A DNA stretch of 64,000 nucleotides from Pectobacterium carotovorum (GTDB taxonomy: Bacteria > Pseudomonadota > Gammaproteobacteria > Enterobacterales > Enterobacteriaceae), in NCBI RefSeq assembly GCF_900129615.1, contig NZ_FQWI01000013.1, positions 1-64,000 on the forward strand, in the 5' to 3' direction. The notes beneath the pieces are model-generated. The model had not been told where the DNA came from. It saw only the letters and a program-made list of their open reading frames with translations, and made no database searches. The translations under genes and the position numbers were made by a program. Shown here in pieces: positions 1 to 9,798 of this stretch (the first letter of the stretch is position 1; each line of letters begins with the position of its first letter).

Positions 1-176
1 CGGTCACGGTTGGCCCAGTTAGGGTTGGCCGGATTATGGTTGAGATAATCGCGCCACAGCACTTCGGCGATATCGGCCATGCCCATCGGTGCGCCCGGGT
101 GACCGGATTTGGCTTTCTGCACCCCATCCATGCTCAGCGCGCGGATAGCATTGGCAAGTTCTTTACGAGAGGACAT
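1..176 (-). CDS. tktA: Transketolase, N-terminal part (gene runs off the left edge)
   Basis: Only the first 58 or so codons are in the window. The start reads [20 protein letters not shown] and continues through a [18 protein letters not shown] stretch, the thiamine-diphosphate-site region of transketolase, which moves two-carbon ketol units in the non-oxidative pentose phosphate pathway in the cytoplasm. A GGAG ribosome-binding site lies just upstream of the ATG. The neighbour loiP supports tktA rather than the paralogue tktB, because tktA-loiP adjacency is known from E. coli. The gene is truncated only by the window edge. Confidence 0.95.
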   Translation of the reverse strand, partial: MSSRKELANAIRALSMDGVQKAKSGHPGAPMGMADIAEVLWRDYLNHNPANPNWANRD

Positions 177-587
177 GCTTGACTCCAGATCGGATTGAAC
201 GACTGCCCTTCTTGCATAACCATTAAAATCAACAAGTTAAACAAGAATGACAAAATAAATATGATTACAAATGTACATGAAAAGCAGAGGGAATGCACAT
301 GGAACCGTGAGCAAAAAACAGGGATTTATCGGCTGACGAATCAATGGCGGTTCTTTTGCCAATTATGCAGTTGATTACAGCGCTATACGCCGTGTTTTCT
401 AGCAGGTTCACCTCTATCAACCGCGCCTTTTTGGAACGCACCAAAACAAAAATTCATCGTCGACGAGATATAGGAAGGCATACAAATCAGATTTTCCGAT
501 CTATTTATCAATGTCGTTTTCGAGTACCTTAATAGCCGCTTTTTTGGTATTAAAAAAATAAACATTAATCGTATGGAGATGATTTTT
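177..587. other. Intergenic region between divergent tktA and loiP
   Basis: About 410 bases without a supported gene. It must hold the tktA promoter (leftward) and the loiP promoter (rightward), but no hexamer pair stands out. The part near 230-280 is AT-rich. Short open frames here, including one overlapping the loiP start on the other strand, have no recognisable features. Confidence 0.5.
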
Positions 588-1340
588 ATGGCTATTCGTT
601 CTTCTGTACTGGCGCTGTGTGTAGCAACCTTGCTGACTGGCTGCCAGAACTTAAACACCAATACCTTAATGCAATCCGGCGCACAGGCGTTTCAAGCGGC
701 AACGCTCAGCGATGCTGATGTTAAATCACTCAGCAACCAGTCCTGTGAGCAAATGGATAAAGAAGCAAAAATTGCCCCTGCCGACAGCAAATACACACAG
801 CGCCTGAATAAAATTGCAGATGCTCTGGGTCATGACATCAACGGTACACCAGCCAACTATAAGGTTTATCTGACAAAAGACGTCAACGCCTGGGCAATGG
901 CTAACGGTTGCATCCGCGTATACAGCGGCCTGATGGATATGATGAATGACAACGAAGTGGAAGGCGTTCTCGGCCACGAAATTGGCCACGTTGCGCTGGG
1001 CCACACGCGTAAAGCTATGCAGGTTGCCTATGCGGCGACGGCTGCACGTACTGCCATTGGCTCTGCGGGTGGCGTAGCGGCGTCCCTGTCACAGTCTCAA
1101 CTCGCCGATCTGGGAGAAAAACTGGTTAATTCCCAATTCTCTCAAACTCAGGAAACGCAGGCAGATGACTATTCCTTCGATCTGCTGAAGAAACGTGGCG
1201 TCAAGCTGGAAGGTCTGGCAAGCAGCTTTGAAAAACTGGCCAAACTTGATGCCGGTCGTGAGAGCAGCATGTTCGATTCCCATCCTTCATCGGAAGGGCG
1301 CGCCAAACACATTCGTGAGCGTATCGCTGCCGAGAAATAA
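588..1340 (+). CDS. loiP: M48-family metalloprotease lipoprotein (LoiP/YggG type)
   Basis: A 250-residue outer-membrane-type lipoprotein with a zinc protease domain. The N-terminus MAIRSSVLALCVATLLTGC is a lipoprotein signal with lipobox LTGC; the mature protein would begin at that Cys. The M48 catalytic motif HEIGHVALGH is visible near residue 130, and a later E in the ETQADDYS stretch fits the third zinc ligand. In E. coli LoiP is a low-osmolarity-induced protease that cleaves membrane proteins. The frame opens at 573, but ATG 588 is preferred because GGAG lies about 9 bases before it and the lipoprotein signal begins there. Length matches the E. coli protein. Confidence 0.9.
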   Translation: MAIRSSVLALCVATLLTGCQNLNTNTLMQSGAQAFQAATLSDADVKSLSNQSCEQMDKEAKIAPADSKYTQRLNKIADALGHDINGTPANYKVYLTKDVNAWAMANGCIRVYSGLMDMMNDNEVEGVLGHEIGHVALGHTRKAMQVAYAATAARTAIGSAGGVAASLSQSQLADLGEKLVNSQFSQTQETQADDYSFDLLKKRGVKLEGLASSFEKLAKLDAGRESSMFDSHPSSEGRAKHIRERIAAEK

Positions 1341-1374
1341 GCACACACGCTGATTACTCGCAAAGAACACACTG

Positions 1375-1401
1375 GGGCAATTGAAAAAATCTCAATTGCC
1401 C
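1375..1401. other. Stem-loop downstream of loiP
   Basis: Arms GGGCAATTGA and TCAATTGCCC (10 bp each) enclose a 7-base loop, 35 bases after the loiP stop. There is no T-run after either side, so it is not a canonical intrinsic terminator; it may protect the mRNA 3' end. Confidence 0.45.
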
Positions 1402-1942
1402 GCTAGTCATCCGACCACTATCATCCTCATCATATTCACGGTAAGCTGCTACATAACCGCTATCTCCAATCGCCTCTATCCTCACAATGATAGGATTTAA
1501 GAATTAATAGATATAAACAGATAGCTATTTTCAATCGTATTTACTTTCCGTTCTCTTTTTAAGAAACGAATCTCAGCAGATTTCCAGATGCTGGAAGCAG
1601 CACTCCGCGAATGTGGCGGCATAGGGAAAAACAGGCCATCGTGATTAGTACAGAGACATACGTCGCAATAAACAAGGATGATGGAGTAACCCCCTGTATT
1701 TAAAGATAGAAATAAACCAGTAAATCAAGCATACTATGTTAAACCAATAAAAATTTTTCCAGTTTGATCATATAGATATATGATAAAACCTGTTGTCGCG
1801 CCCGCAGGTTTCTCTAGAGGCTCCACCTTTTAGCGATTTAAAGGCATTTCAGGATCGCGATTTCTTAATAACTGGATAACATCAGCAGCGATTATTGGTT
1901 TATGGCCACTTTCAGACAATAAACTCATATGTGTTAAAAATC
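1402..1942. other. AT-rich non-coding stretch where speB is found in E. coli
   Basis: About 540 bases without a supported gene. In E. coli the agmatinase gene speB lies between loiP and speA; no fragment of its metal-binding motifs (GGDH, DAHTD) was noticed on either strand here. The sequence is AT-rich with several weak TATA-like motifs and presumably contains the promoter of the following regulator gene. Confidence 0.4.
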
Positions 1943-2560
1943 ATGGATGTGAGAATTTTCAGTAAATGCAATTTTACCACGGTAGGATTACGGGAAATCC
2001 TATCGAGTATCCCTATGCTCTCGATAAAACCCGTCAACCGGTTTACGCTGCAGCAAGGAAAAAAGAAATGTATTTTCATCATTGACGGTAGCAGCGAGGG
2101 CTTTGAGGAATACTACGAGTCGATAAGAACTCACTTTTATAATATGGCGTCGTCGTTCGTTATCATCAATAATTCCCCCAATCACCCTCCCGTGTGCATT
2201 GACGAAAAAACGATTCTTATTTCAAAGTCAGCAGCCATCGATTCTTTTTATAAATTACTCGATTTCGTCCACCTTCACGACCGTCGTTTATTCAGTCCCG
2301 TCAGACTGTCAAAATCTGAATATGCCGTATTCCAGCATTGGTGTGCGGGCTACACAGCGGAAGCGATTGCCGATATCATCGGATTAAATAAGAAGTCAGT
2401 ACTGAACAGCAAATCACGATTACTGAATAAATATGGCGTTCAGGATAAAAACTCTTTACTGCTTATTGCCAAAATTATCTTCAAAGACAGCGTCATTGAA
2501 GAATTTGATTCCCTTCCAAAACCAGCAGCCGATATCAATATGAGTAATTCGCTTATCTAA
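1943..2560 (+). CDS. LuxR/FixJ-type DNA-binding regulator, orphan
   Basis: About 205 residues. The C-terminal third (from RLSKSEYAVFQHWCAGYTAE onward) is a GerE/LuxR helix-turn-helix: the pattern L-S-x-S-E-x-x-V-F then A-x-x-I-G-L-N-x-K-S-V and L-L-N-K-Y-G fits the family. The N-terminal part reads like a degenerate receiver or divergent sensing domain (MDVRIFSKCNFTTVGLREIL) without the acidic phosphorylation pocket I would expect, similar in layout to RcsA/BglJ/YjjQ-type proteins. The frame can be extended to a TTG at 1895; ATG 1943 is chosen because the first beta-strand of such domains starts close to the initiator, though neither start has a good ribosome-binding site. Composition is more AT-rich than its neighbours. 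Target genes are unknown. Confidence 0.75.
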   Translation: MDVRIFSKCNFTTVGLREILSSIPMLSIKPVNRFTLQQGKKKCIFIIDGSSEGFEEYYESIRTHFYNMASSFVIINNSPNHPPVCIDEKTILISKSAAIDSFYKLLDFVHLHDRRLFSPVRLSKSEYAVFQHWCAGYTAEAIADIIGLNKKSVLNSKSRLLNKYGVQDKNSLLLIAKIIFKDSVIEEFDSLPKPAADINMSNSLI

Positions 2561-2571
2561 GCGATAGACGA

Positions 2572-2601
2572 AAAAAGGGATGCTCACTCGCATCCCTTTT
2601 T
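2572..2601. terminator. Bidirectional terminator between the LuxR-type gene and speA
   Basis: AAAAAGGGATGC, a 6-base loop and GCATCCCTTTTT: a 12-bp stem with an A-run on one side and a T-run on the other, lying between two converging genes. It works as an intrinsic terminator in both directions. Confidence 0.9.
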
Positions 2602-2617
2602 ACTCACTCAGCAACGC

Positions 2618-4600
2618 TTATTCTTCATCTTCCAAATAAGTATAGCCGTACAGTCCGCTTTCAAACTCCTCCAGGAACTGCGCCTGAAGTTCGGTATCCA
2701 GGTCGGTTTCTTTGACCTGATCGCGGAAACGGGTCATCAGCACTTTGGGGTCAAGCTGCACATATTCCAGCATGTCGGCAACCGTATTCCCTTCGTCAGA
2801 CTCTTCAATCTCAACGGTGCCATCCTGGAAGACAAACACGTCAACGGTCGACGTATCGCCGAACAGGTTATGCATATTCCCCAGGATTTCCTGATAGGCA
2901 CCGACCATAAAGAAGCCCAGCAGCGGCGGATTTTCTGGATCGTAAGGCGGCATTGGCATCGTCGTCGCGATCCCGTCACCATCGACATAATGATCGATCG
3001 TGCCGTCGGAATCACAGGTGATGTCGAGCACGACAGCACGACGCTCAGGCGGCTTGTTTAGCCCTTCCAACGGCATTACCGGGAACAACTGATCGATCCC
3101 CCATGCATCCGGCATGGATTGGAACAGCGAGAAGTTGACATACAGCTTGTCAGCCATCCGCTCCTGTAATTCATCAATTACCGGCCGATGCGCACGGTTG
3201 CTCGGATCCAGCTGTTCCTGAATCATCTGACAGATGCTCAGATAAAGCTGCTCTGCTTTCGCGCGCTGCGTCAGATCCAACATGCCGTGCGTGTATTGGG
3301 TATGTACATCATGCAAATCCATCTGGCTGTCGTGCAGCCATTCACGCAGTGAACGACGTTTTCCCGGCTGCTTGATTTCTTTCCAGGTTGACCACAGGCT
3401 CTCCAGCGCACGCGGAGCGCCTTCTTCCGGCTCTGTAGGTTCACTGAACTCGTTGCGTTCAACCCCGATAATATTGGAAACCAACACGGTATGGTGCGCG
3501 GTTACCGCCCGGCCAGATTCGGTGATAACCGTCGGGTGTGGCAACCCGTTTTCATTACAGGCATCACCGATGCCCCAAATCACGTTGTTGGCGTATTCGT
3601 TCAGGCCGTAGTTCACTGAACAATCGGACTGAGAGCGCGTGCCTTCATAATCCACGCCCAATCCACCACCGACGTCGAAACACTGGATATTTACACCCAA
3701 CTTATGCAGTTCAACGTAGAAGCGCGCGGATTCACGTACGCCCGTCGCGATATCACGGATATTCGCCAACTGCGATCCCAGATGGAAATGCAGCAGTTGC
3801 AGGCTATCCAACCGCCCTGCTTCACGCAGCATCTCAACCAGTTGCAGCACCTGGACCGCCGCTAGGCCAAATTTGGATTTTTCACCGCCGCTGGATTGCC
3901 ACTTGCCCGATCCCTGAGAAGCCAGACGCGCACGGACACCAAGGCGCGGCACCACATTCAAGCGCTCAGCTTCTTCCAGCACCAGCCGAATTTCGGACAT
4001 CTTCTCGATGACCAAATAAACCTTGTGGCCCAGCTTTTCACCGATGAGTGCCAGACGGATGTATTCACGGTCTTTGTAGCCGTTACATACAATCACCGTG
4101 CGGGTCATGCCCGCGTGGCCCAGTACTGCCATCAGTTCCGCTTTTGAACCGGCTTCCAGACCTAACGGTTCACCGGAATTAGCCAATGACTCAATGACGC
4201 GACGATGCTGGTTAACCTTGATCGGATAAACCAGAAAATACCCGCCTTCATAACCAAACGATTCGCGGGCCTGTTTAAACGCAGCGTTAATAGAACGCAG
4301 GCGATGCTGAAGGATTTGCGGAAAGCAGAACAGCGCAGGAAGGCGCTGATGATTATCTTTCTGCATATCTTTGACCAATCTGGCCAGATCGACGCGAGCT
4401 TCTGGTACGTCAGGATCTGGGCACACGCTAATGTGGCCGAGTTCATTGACGTCATAGTAATTATTGCCCCACCAGGCAATATTGTAAGTACGAAGCATTT
4501 CGCTGGCATTACGGTCATTCATGGCAACCTCCTGCATAGAGCGCAAATTTTCATGTTTACCCGTCGCTGACGAGCCGTGATGAATCATGTCGTCAGACAT
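2618..4600 (-). CDS. speA: Biosynthetic arginine decarboxylase
   Basis: 660 residues, essentially the length of E. coli SpeA (658). It converts arginine to agmatine, the first step of one putrescine route, using pyridoxal phosphate. Visible signatures are [18 protein letters not shown] near the N-terminus, the PLP-lysine region [11 protein letters not shown], the glycine-rich [13 protein letters not shown], and the catalytic-cysteine region [20 protein letters not shown] sits about 8 bases before the ATG. The usual downstream partner speB (agmatinase) is not here; a LuxR-type gene converges on speA instead, so agmatine must be processed by enzymes encoded elsewhere, if at all. A 30-codon open frame overlaps the start (see that entry). 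Confidence 0.97.
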   Translation of the reverse strand: MSDDMIHHGSSATGKHENLRSMQEVAMNDRNASEMLRTYNIAWWGNNYYDVNELGHISVCPDPDVPEARVDLARLVKDMQKDNHQRLPALFCFPQILQHRLRSINAAFKQARESFGYEGGYFLVYPIKVNQHRRVIESLANSGEPLGLEAGSKAELMAVLGHAGMTRTVIVCNGYKDREYIRLALIGEKLGHKVYLVIEKMSEIRLVLEEAERLNVVPRLGVRARLASQGSGKWQSSGGEKSKFGLAAVQVLQLVEMLREAGRLDSLQLLHFHLGSQLANIRDIATGVRESARFYVELHKLGVNIQCFDVGGGLGVDYEGTRSQSDCSVNYGLNEYANNVIWGIGDACNENGLPHPTVITESGRAVTAHHTVLVSNIIGVERNEFSEPTEPEEGAPRALESLWSTWKEIKQPGKRRSLREWLHDSQMDLHDVHTQYTHGMLDLTQRAKAEQLYLSICQMIQEQLDPSNRAHRPVIDELQERMADKLYVNFSLFQSMPDAWGIDQLFPVMPLEGLNKPPERRAVVLDITCDSDGTIDHYVDGDGIATTMPMPPYDPENPPLLGFFMVGAYQEILGNMHNLFGDTSTVDVFVFQDGTVEIEESDEGNTVADMLEYVQLDPKVLMTRFRDQVKETDLDTELQAQFLEEFESGLYGYTYLEDEE

Positions 4601-4685
4601 AACGAACCTCTTCTTTTTCTGGACTGCGGATCACATCAGTACCTGAATAAACAGCCCACATGAGCATACCTGCAACATGCGGCAT
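4593..4685 (-). other. Possible 30-codon upstream ORF overlapping the speA start
   Basis: An open frame beginning MPHVAGMLMWAVYSGTDV ends with a TGA inside the speA initiation region, overlapping speA by 8 bases (ATGTCTGA). That is the geometry of translational coupling. No good ribosome-binding site precedes its ATG and no homologue was recognised; it does not resemble E. coli YqgB beyond a few residues. It may be fortuitous. Confidence 0.25.
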
Positions 4686-4957
4686 CGACAGTGAAAAAAC
4701 CGGCGTAGTGAAGTATGCCGTCACTTTATTACTCTTATTAGTGTAAAACACGTTGTCAGGCTCCGTGTTACGGGTCGATAAAACTCGTTGTGAAAATCAC
4801 CGGGCGAACGTGACCAGAAAAACGTTAAACGCTTCTGGCAGAAAGAATAACAGGCAGGTTAACCAGCCCTGGAGTCCTGTGTCGAATTTAAAGACAGGCA
4901 ACGTCGAGAAACGGAAAAGAAGGGTTGAGTCGCGGACGCGGTAGCGTCAAAAGGGAC

Positions 4958-4975
4958 ATATTGCGAACGCAATAT
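4958..4975. repeat. 18-bp inverted repeat in the speA-metK region
   Basis: ATATTGCG and CGCAATAT arms separated by AA form a perfect 8-bp inverted repeat. It is too compact and lacks a T-run for a terminator; a protein-binding site is possible. No known operator was recognised. Confidence 0.4.
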
Positions 4976-5230
4976 ACTCAGTAAACAACGGATCATTAAT
5001 CCTACCACCTCCACGTGCGCCGCAGGCTATGCGGTCAGCTATCAATAAAAAATTCAAGATGTCGCGGGTTGCATCACCGCTCGCCGTTTATACCTACATG
5101 CTGCTGGAAAAGCAAAATGAAAATTACCGCTAGTCATCTCTTGTAAAAGAAAAAACGGCCGATGATAAAAGGACGATGGTTCGCTAATGCGAAAAACTAC
5201 TGGCACTGAGACCAAAAGGTGACCTAAAAT

Positions 5231-5254
5231 AGCCATCCAGATGTTAATCCGTCT
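5231..5254. promoter_or_regulatory. Probable MetJ operator (tandem met boxes) upstream of metK
   Basis: Three consecutive 8-base units AGCCATCC, AGATGTTA and ATCCGTCT each match the met-box consensus AGACGTCT at 5-6 of 8 positions, about 55-80 bases before the metK ATG. MetJ with S-adenosylmethionine represses metK in enterobacteria through such tandem boxes. The match is imperfect, so this is a probable, not a certain, site. Confidence 0.5.
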
Positions 5255-5309
5255 ATACCGATTAACTGATACACTGCTTAACGGCTTTGATTTGAAGGTA
5301 AAGAAACTC

Positions 5310-6461
5310 ATGGCTAAACACCTTTTTACGTCCGAGTCAGTCTCTGAAGGACATCCTGATAAAATTGCTGACCAGATTTCTGATGCGGTTCTCGACGCCA
5401 TTCTGGAGCAAGACCCAAAAGCGCGTGTCGCTTGTGAGACTTATGTAAAGACCGGCATGGTGTTAGTCGGTGGTGAAATTACCACCAGCGCCTGGGTCGA
5501 TATTGAAGAAATTACCCGCCGTACCGTGCGTGATATCGGTTATGTCAATTCCGAAATGGGCTTTGATGCCAACTCTTGCGCCGTACTGAGCGCGATTGGC
5601 AAGCAGTCTCCTGACATCAATCAGGGCGTTGACCGCCGCGATCCGCTGGAACAAGGCGCAGGCGATCAGGGTCTGATGTTCGGCTACGCGACCAACGAAA
5701 CCGACGTCCTGATGCCCGCACCTGTGACTTATGCGCACCGTCTGGTTCAGCGCCAATCAGAAGTCCGCAAGAGCGGCTCTCTGCCGTGGCTGCGCCCGGA
5801 CGCGAAAAGCCAGGTTACGTTCCTGTACGACGATGGCAAGATTGCTGGCATTGATGCCGTGGTGCTGTCTACCCAGCATTCAGAGGACATCAGCCAGAAA
5901 GATCTGCATGAAGCGGTGATGGAGGAGATCATCAAACCGGTTCTGCCTGCAGAGTGGCTGTCTGCCAATACCAAATATTTCATCAACCCAACCGGACGCT
6001 TTGTTATCGGCGGCCCAATGGGTGACTGCGGCCTGACGGGTCGTAAAATCATCGTTGATACCTACGGCGGCGCGGCACGTCACGGTGGCGGTGCGTTCTC
6101 CGGTAAGGATCCGTCTAAAGTAGACCGTTCTGCTGCCTATGCTGCGCGCTATGTTGCCAAGAATATCGTTGCGGCTGGCCTGGCCGATCGCTGCGAGATT
6201 CAGGTGTCCTACGCTATCGGCGTGGCAGAACCCACCTCTATCATGATCGAAACCTTCGGCACAGAGAAAGTGTCCACCGAGCAACTGACGCTGCTGGTGC
6301 GTGAATTCTTCGATCTGCGTCCTTACGGCTTAATCCAAATGCTGGATCTGCTGCATCCGATTTATCAGGAAACAGCAGCCTATGGTCACTTTGGCCGCGA
6401 ACATTTCCCTTGGGAAAAAACGGACAAAGCCGCAGAGCTGCGCGAAGCTGCTGGCCTGTAA
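5310..6461 (+). CDS. metK: S-adenosylmethionine synthase (methionine adenosyltransferase)
   Basis: 383 residues, as in E. coli (384). It makes S-adenosylmethionine from methionine and ATP in the cytoplasm. The start [20 protein letters not shown] is canonical, with the ATP/K+ site motif [16 protein letters not shown] and the [19 protein letters not shown] loop visible later. The frame extends upstream to 5241, but ATG 5310 is certain from conservation and the GAAGG ribosome-binding site about 11 bases before it. It is transcribed alone, divergent from speA, and ends in a strong terminator. E. coli galP, which follows metK there, is absent here. Confidence 0.98.
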   Translation: MAKHLFTSESVSEGHPDKIADQISDAVLDAILEQDPKARVACETYVKTGMVLVGGEITTSAWVDIEEITRRTVRDIGYVNSEMGFDANSCAVLSAIGKQSPDINQGVDRRDPLEQGAGDQGLMFGYATNETDVLMPAPVTYAHRLVQRQSEVRKSGSLPWLRPDAKSQVTFLYDDGKIAGIDAVVLSTQHSEDISQKDLHEAVMEEIIKPVLPAEWLSANTKYFINPTGRFVIGGPMGDCGLTGRKIIVDTYGGAARHGGGAFSGKDPSKVDRSAAYAARYVAKNIVAAGLADRCEIQVSYAIGVAEPTSIMIETFGTEKVSTEQLTLLVREFFDLRPYGLIQMLDLLHPIYQETAAYGHFGREHFPWEKTDKAAELREAAGL

Positions 6462-6482
6462 TTTGGCGACTCAATAAACACC

Positions 6483-6511
6483 AAACGGCGAATGAAAATT
6501 CGCCGTTTTTC
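6483..6511 (+). terminator. metK intrinsic terminator
   Basis: AAACGGCGAAT, loop GAAA, ATTCGCCGTTT followed by more T: an 11-bp stem plus T-run, 21 bases after the metK stop. Confidence 0.93.
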
Positions 6512-6584
6512 ATTCTAGCACCCTGAATATTTCGCCCCAGTTTCCCTATTGCGTATCCCCGCCACTCAATTTATGCTCACAGTA

Positions 6585-7097
6585 ATGAACACACCCCGAA
6601 TCCCCATTGCCAGCCATCAGGCTGTGATGCGCTGCCTGCGTGATAAATTGCAGCAGGCTAACCTCACTTTGCAAACGAACTACACCGAGCCAGCAGTAAA
6701 TTACCAACAACGCGGTTCAACGGCAGGAACGGCCTGGCTGCAACACTGGGAAATTCGACTGAATCCCGTCTTGTTGCAGGAAAATCAGCAGGCCTTTATC
6801 GATGAAGTGGTTCCCCATGAACTGGCCCATCTGCTGGTCTACGCCCGCTTTGGCCGTGTCGCACCGCATGGCAAGGAATGGCGCTGGATGATGGAAAACG
6901 TCCTGCACGTCCCGGCAAAACGTACGCATCGGTTTGCGGTGCAATCCGTACAGGGGAAAACCTTCACCTACCTGTGCGATTGCCAACAGCATGAGCTAAC
7001 GATCCGCCGGCACAATCGGGTGCTACGCGGCGAAACAGAATATCGCTGCCGTCGTTGCGGGAAAACCTTACGTCATGATGTAAAAAGTTCTATTTAA
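6585..7097 (+). CDS. sprT: SprT-like zinc metalloprotease-fold protein
   Basis: About 170 residues; E. coli SprT has 165. The SprT-like domain spans most of the protein, with the zinc motif [13 protein letters not shown] near residue 68 and a C-terminal CxC...CxxC zinc ribbon (CDCQQHE, CRRCG). The biochemical role in bacteria is not settled; eukaryotic relatives (SPRTN) cut DNA-protein crosslinks. The frame opens at TTG 6549 with further ATGs at 6573 and 6585; the last, [18 protein letters not shown], lines up with E. coli. No strong ribosome-binding site is seen before any of them. It lies between metK and endA as in other enterobacteria. Confidence 0.9.
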   Translation: MNTPRIPIASHQAVMRCLRDKLQQANLTLQTNYTEPAVNYQQRGSTAGTAWLQHWEIRLNPVLLQENQQAFIDEVVPHELAHLLVYARFGRVAPHGKEWRWMMENVLHVPAKRTHRFAVQSVQGKTFTYLCDCQQHELTIRRHNRVLRGETEYRCRRCGKTLRHDVKSSI

Positions 7098-7193
7098 AAG
7101 GGAATTTCCAGTTTTAAAAACTGCTTTTGCATTTGCCTGTCGACGAGACATCCGGTAGTCTGCCAACTTTACAGCCTGTGGATTATTTGGAAT

Positions 7194-7892
7194 ATGCTAC
7201 GCAAAATTCTCGCTATCGCCGCCGTAGGCGCGGGTCTGTTTTCGGCTGCCGCGCTGGGTCAAAACATCAATAATTTTTCGCAGGCAAAGGCCGCCGCTGT
7301 CGATATTAATCGCGATGCGCCGGGTTCGTTCTACTGTGGCTGCAAGATTACGTGGCAGGGCAAGAAAGGCACGCCCGACCTTGAATCCTGTGGTTATCAG
7401 GTGAGGAAAAATGAGCAGCGTGCCAGCCGTATCGAGTGGGAGCACGTTGTACCGGCCTGGCAGTTCGGCCACCAGCGTCAGTGCTGGCAGGATGGCGGCA
7501 GAAAAAACTGTAACAGCGACCCTGTCTACCGCGAGATGGAAACCGATTTGCATAACCTGCAACCTGCTATCGGCGAGGTAAATGGCGATCGCGGCAATGC
7601 CATGTATGGACAATGGAACGGTGGCGCATCTCAGTATGGTCAATGCGAGATGAAGGTCGATTTCAAAAACAATCTGGCAGAACCGCCCGCTCGCGCTCGC
7701 GGCCAGATCGCTCGCACCTATTTCTACATGCGTGACCGCTATCAGTTACGCCTTTCCAGCCAGCAAACCCAGCTGTTCGAAGCCTGGGATAAGCAATACC
7801 CGGTCACCCAGTGGGAATGTACCCGCAATCAGCGCATCGCCGCAAAACAGGGAAACCCAAATCCCTACGTTCAACAGGCTTGCCAGCGCTAG
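7194..7892 (+). CDS. endA: Periplasmic endonuclease I
   Basis: 232 residues; E. coli EndA has 235. It cuts double-stranded DNA in the periplasm. An N-terminal signal peptide ([22 protein letters not shown]) is followed by the nuclease domain with the beta-beta-alpha metal motif around [20 protein letters not shown] and the [15 protein letters not shown] stretch. Paired cysteines (YCGCKI, SCGYQ, QCW, NCNSD) suggest disulfides, fitting export. The ATG at 7194 begins the signal peptide directly. Confidence 0.96.
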   Translation: MLRKILAIAAVGAGLFSAAALGQNINNFSQAKAAAVDINRDAPGSFYCGCKITWQGKKGTPDLESCGYQVRKNEQRASRIEWEHVVPAWQFGHQRQCWQDGGRKNCNSDPVYREMETDLHNLQPAIGEVNGDRGNAMYGQWNGGASQYGQCEMKVDFKNNLAEPPARARGQIARTYFYMRDRYQLRLSSQQTQLFEAWDKQYPVTQWECTRNQRIAAKQGNPNPYVQQACQR

Positions 7893-7928
7893 TTCCTCTA
7901 CCTACTATAGCGAATCGGTTTCCAGCGT

Positions 7929-7954
7929 AACCGCCGTCAGATGACGGTGGTTTT
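7929..7954 (+). terminator. endA terminator
   Basis: ACCGCCGT, a 6-base loop, ACGGTGGT, then TTT, about 38 bases after the endA stop. The stem includes one G-T pair and the T-run is short, so efficiency is uncertain. Confidence 0.65.
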
Positions 7955-8009
7955 GCCTATTTCTGGCGTTTCTGCGCCGCTCTATTTTATTCAAAGGTCT
8001 TAATTCAGC

Positions 8010-8744
8010 ATGCGAGTACCACGCATTTTTCATCCCGAAACACTCTCCCTTAACGGCGGTGAAGCCGAACTGAGTGACGATGCCGCCAATCATGTGGGTC
8101 GCGTGTTACGCATGACGACGGGTCAGTCATTGCAGCTGTTTGATGGCAGCAATCATGTCTTTGATGCAGAAATCATCGCGGCTGGCAAAAAGAGTGTGCG
8201 CGTTCGCTTCACAGCAGGTAAGTTGGAAGATAAAGAATCGCCCCTACATTTACATCTGGGACAGGTGATGTCGCGCGGCGAGAAGATGGAATTTACCATT
8301 CAGAAATCCATCGAGCTGGGCGTCAATGTGATTACTCCGCTGCTTTCTGAACGCTGTGGCGTCAAACTGGATGCCGAGCGTATGGAGAAAAAAATTAGCC
8401 AGTGGCAGAAAATTGCGGTTGCCGCCTGTGAACAGTCCGGCCGCAATTGTGTGCCGCTGGTGCGGCCAGCGATGACGCTGGAAGCCTGGTGTGCGGAACA
8501 AGACGACGCGTTGAAATTGAATCTGCACCCACGCGCCACACAGAGTATCAATACGTTACCACTGCCGGTCGCTCGGGTCAGGCTACTGATTGGCCCGGAA
8601 GGCGGACTCACCGCCGGTGAAATTACCATGACCTCAGAACACGGATTCACTGATATCCTGTTGGGGCCACGCGTTTTGCGCACAGAAACCACTGCACTCA
8701 CCGCCATGACCGCCTTACAGGTACGTTTCGGCGATTTGGGGTAA
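8010..8744 (+). CDS. rsmE: 16S rRNA m3U1498 methyltransferase
   Basis: 244 residues, the family's usual length. RsmE methylates N3 of U1498 in 16S rRNA of the 30S subunit using S-adenosylmethionine. An N-terminal PUA-like domain ([22 protein letters not shown]) precedes a SPOUT/trefoil-knot domain with [14 protein letters not shown] and [11 protein letters not shown], the cofactor-binding knot. gshB follows after 11 bases, so they are likely co-transcribed. Confidence 0.96.
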   Translation: MRVPRIFHPETLSLNGGEAELSDDAANHVGRVLRMTTGQSLQLFDGSNHVFDAEIIAAGKKSVRVRFTAGKLEDKESPLHLHLGQVMSRGEKMEFTIQKSIELGVNVITPLLSERCGVKLDAERMEKKISQWQKIAVAACEQSGRNCVPLVRPAMTLEAWCAEQDDALKLNLHPRATQSINTLPLPVARVRLLIGPEGGLTAGEITMTSEHGFTDILLGPRVLRTETTALTAMTALQVRFGDLG

Positions 8745-8755
8745 AGGAGAAAAGA

Positions 8756-9715
8756 ATGATCAAACTCGGTATCGTGATGGACCCGATTGACACCATCAAT
8801 ATCAAGAAAGACACCAGCTTTGCCATGCTGCTGGAAGCACAGCGCCGTGGTTGGGAACTGCATTATATGGAGATGAACGATCTCTATATGCATGCGGGCG
8901 TAGCGCGTGCAACAACGCGTCGCCTGAGCGTCCAGTACGATTACGACGGCTGGTACGATTTCTCCGGCGAGCAGGATATCGCGCTGGAAGAGCTGGATGT
9001 GGTGCTGATGCGTAAAGATCCGCCGTTCGATACGGAGTTCATCTACGCCACCTATATTCTGGAACGAGCGGAAGAGAAAGGCACGCTCATTGTCAACAAG
9101 CCGCAGAGCCTGCGTGATTGCAACGAGAAGCTGTTCACCGCCTGGTTCCCGCATCTGACTCCTGATACGCTGGTTACGCGTCGTGCAGACAAACTGCGTC
9201 AGTTCCATGAAAAACACGGCGACGTCATTCTCAAACCGCTGGACGGCATGGGCGGTGCGTCTATTTTCCGTTTGAAGCAGGATGATGCTAACGTCTCGGT
9301 CATTATCGAAACGCTGACCGAACACGCGACCCGCTACTGCATGGCGCAAAACTATCTGCCTGCAATTAAAGATGGCGACAAACGCGTACTGGTGGTTGAT
9401 GGCGAACCCGTGCCTTACTGCCTGGCGCGTATCCCGAAAAGTGGTGAGACACGCGGCAATCTGGCAGCCGGTGGGCGCGGCGAAGCGCGTCCGCTGACCG
9501 AAAGCGACTGGAAAATTGCCCGAGACGTTGCTCCGACGCTAAAAGCCAAAGGCCTGATTTTCGTCGGTCTGGATATTATCGGCGACCGCCTGACAGAAAT
9601 TAACGTCACCAGCCCAACCTGCGTGCGTGAAATCGAAGCGGCTTACCCAGATGTTTCCATCACTGGCATGCTGATGGACGCCATTGAAAAACGTCTGGCT
9701 GCACGTACTCGCTAA
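8756..9715 (+). CDS. gshB: Glutathione synthetase
   Basis: 319 residues, close to E. coli GshB (316). It joins glycine to gamma-glutamylcysteine with ATP, the last step of glutathione synthesis. The N-terminus [20 protein letters not shown], the ATP-grasp core ([16 protein letters not shown]), and the metal/substrate region [17 protein letters not shown] are all present. AAAGGAG directly precedes the ATG. It follows rsmE in what looks like one transcript and ends with a GC-rich hairpin. Confidence 0.97.
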   Translation: MIKLGIVMDPIDTINIKKDTSFAMLLEAQRRGWELHYMEMNDLYMHAGVARATTRRLSVQYDYDGWYDFSGEQDIALEELDVVLMRKDPPFDTEFIYATYILERAEEKGTLIVNKPQSLRDCNEKLFTAWFPHLTPDTLVTRRADKLRQFHEKHGDVILKPLDGMGGASIFRLKQDDANVSVIIETLTEHATRYCMAQNYLPAIKDGDKRVLVVDGEPVPYCLARIPKSGETRGNLAAGGRGEARPLTESDWKIARDVAPTLKAKGLIFVGLDIIGDRLTEINVTSPTCVREIEAAYPDVSITGMLMDAIEKRLAARTR

Positions 9716-9740
9716 GACCAGAGACACCTGACACGCCACC

Positions 9741-9766
9741 CGGCCCGCGCAATACGGGCCGTTTCT
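9741..9766 (+). terminator. Terminator after gshB
   Basis: CGGCCCG, a 7-base loop, CGGGCCG, then TTTCT, 25 bases after the gshB stop. The short T-run suggests partial termination ahead of yqgE. Confidence 0.65.
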
Positions 9767-9798
9767 CCAACGCTGACGGATATCGATTAAAATACACA

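Larger units (their letters stand above)
4686..5309. other. Long speA-metK divergent intergenic region
   Basis: About 620 bases containing the promoters of speA (leftward) and metK (rightward). Apart from the met-box-like sites and the inverted repeat listed separately, no gene was supported. The short open frames here have no recognisable domains. Confidence 0.5.

Noticed and set aside
383-661. 92-codon minus-strand open frame overlapping the loiP start
   Set aside because: It runs antisense through the well-supported loiP signal peptide, has no ribosome-binding site and no recognisable domain.
1402-1942. Degraded speB remnant
   Set aside because: No agmatinase motif fragments were found in any frame on reading.
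4601-4700. E. coli yqgB homologue upstream of speA
   Set aside because: A few residues resemble YqgB in another frame (CGLFIQ), but the rest does not and there is no suitable start.
8300-9349. 349-codon minus-strand frame across rsmE and gshB
   Set aside because: It is antisense to two clearly conserved genes; its length reflects codon bias of those genes.
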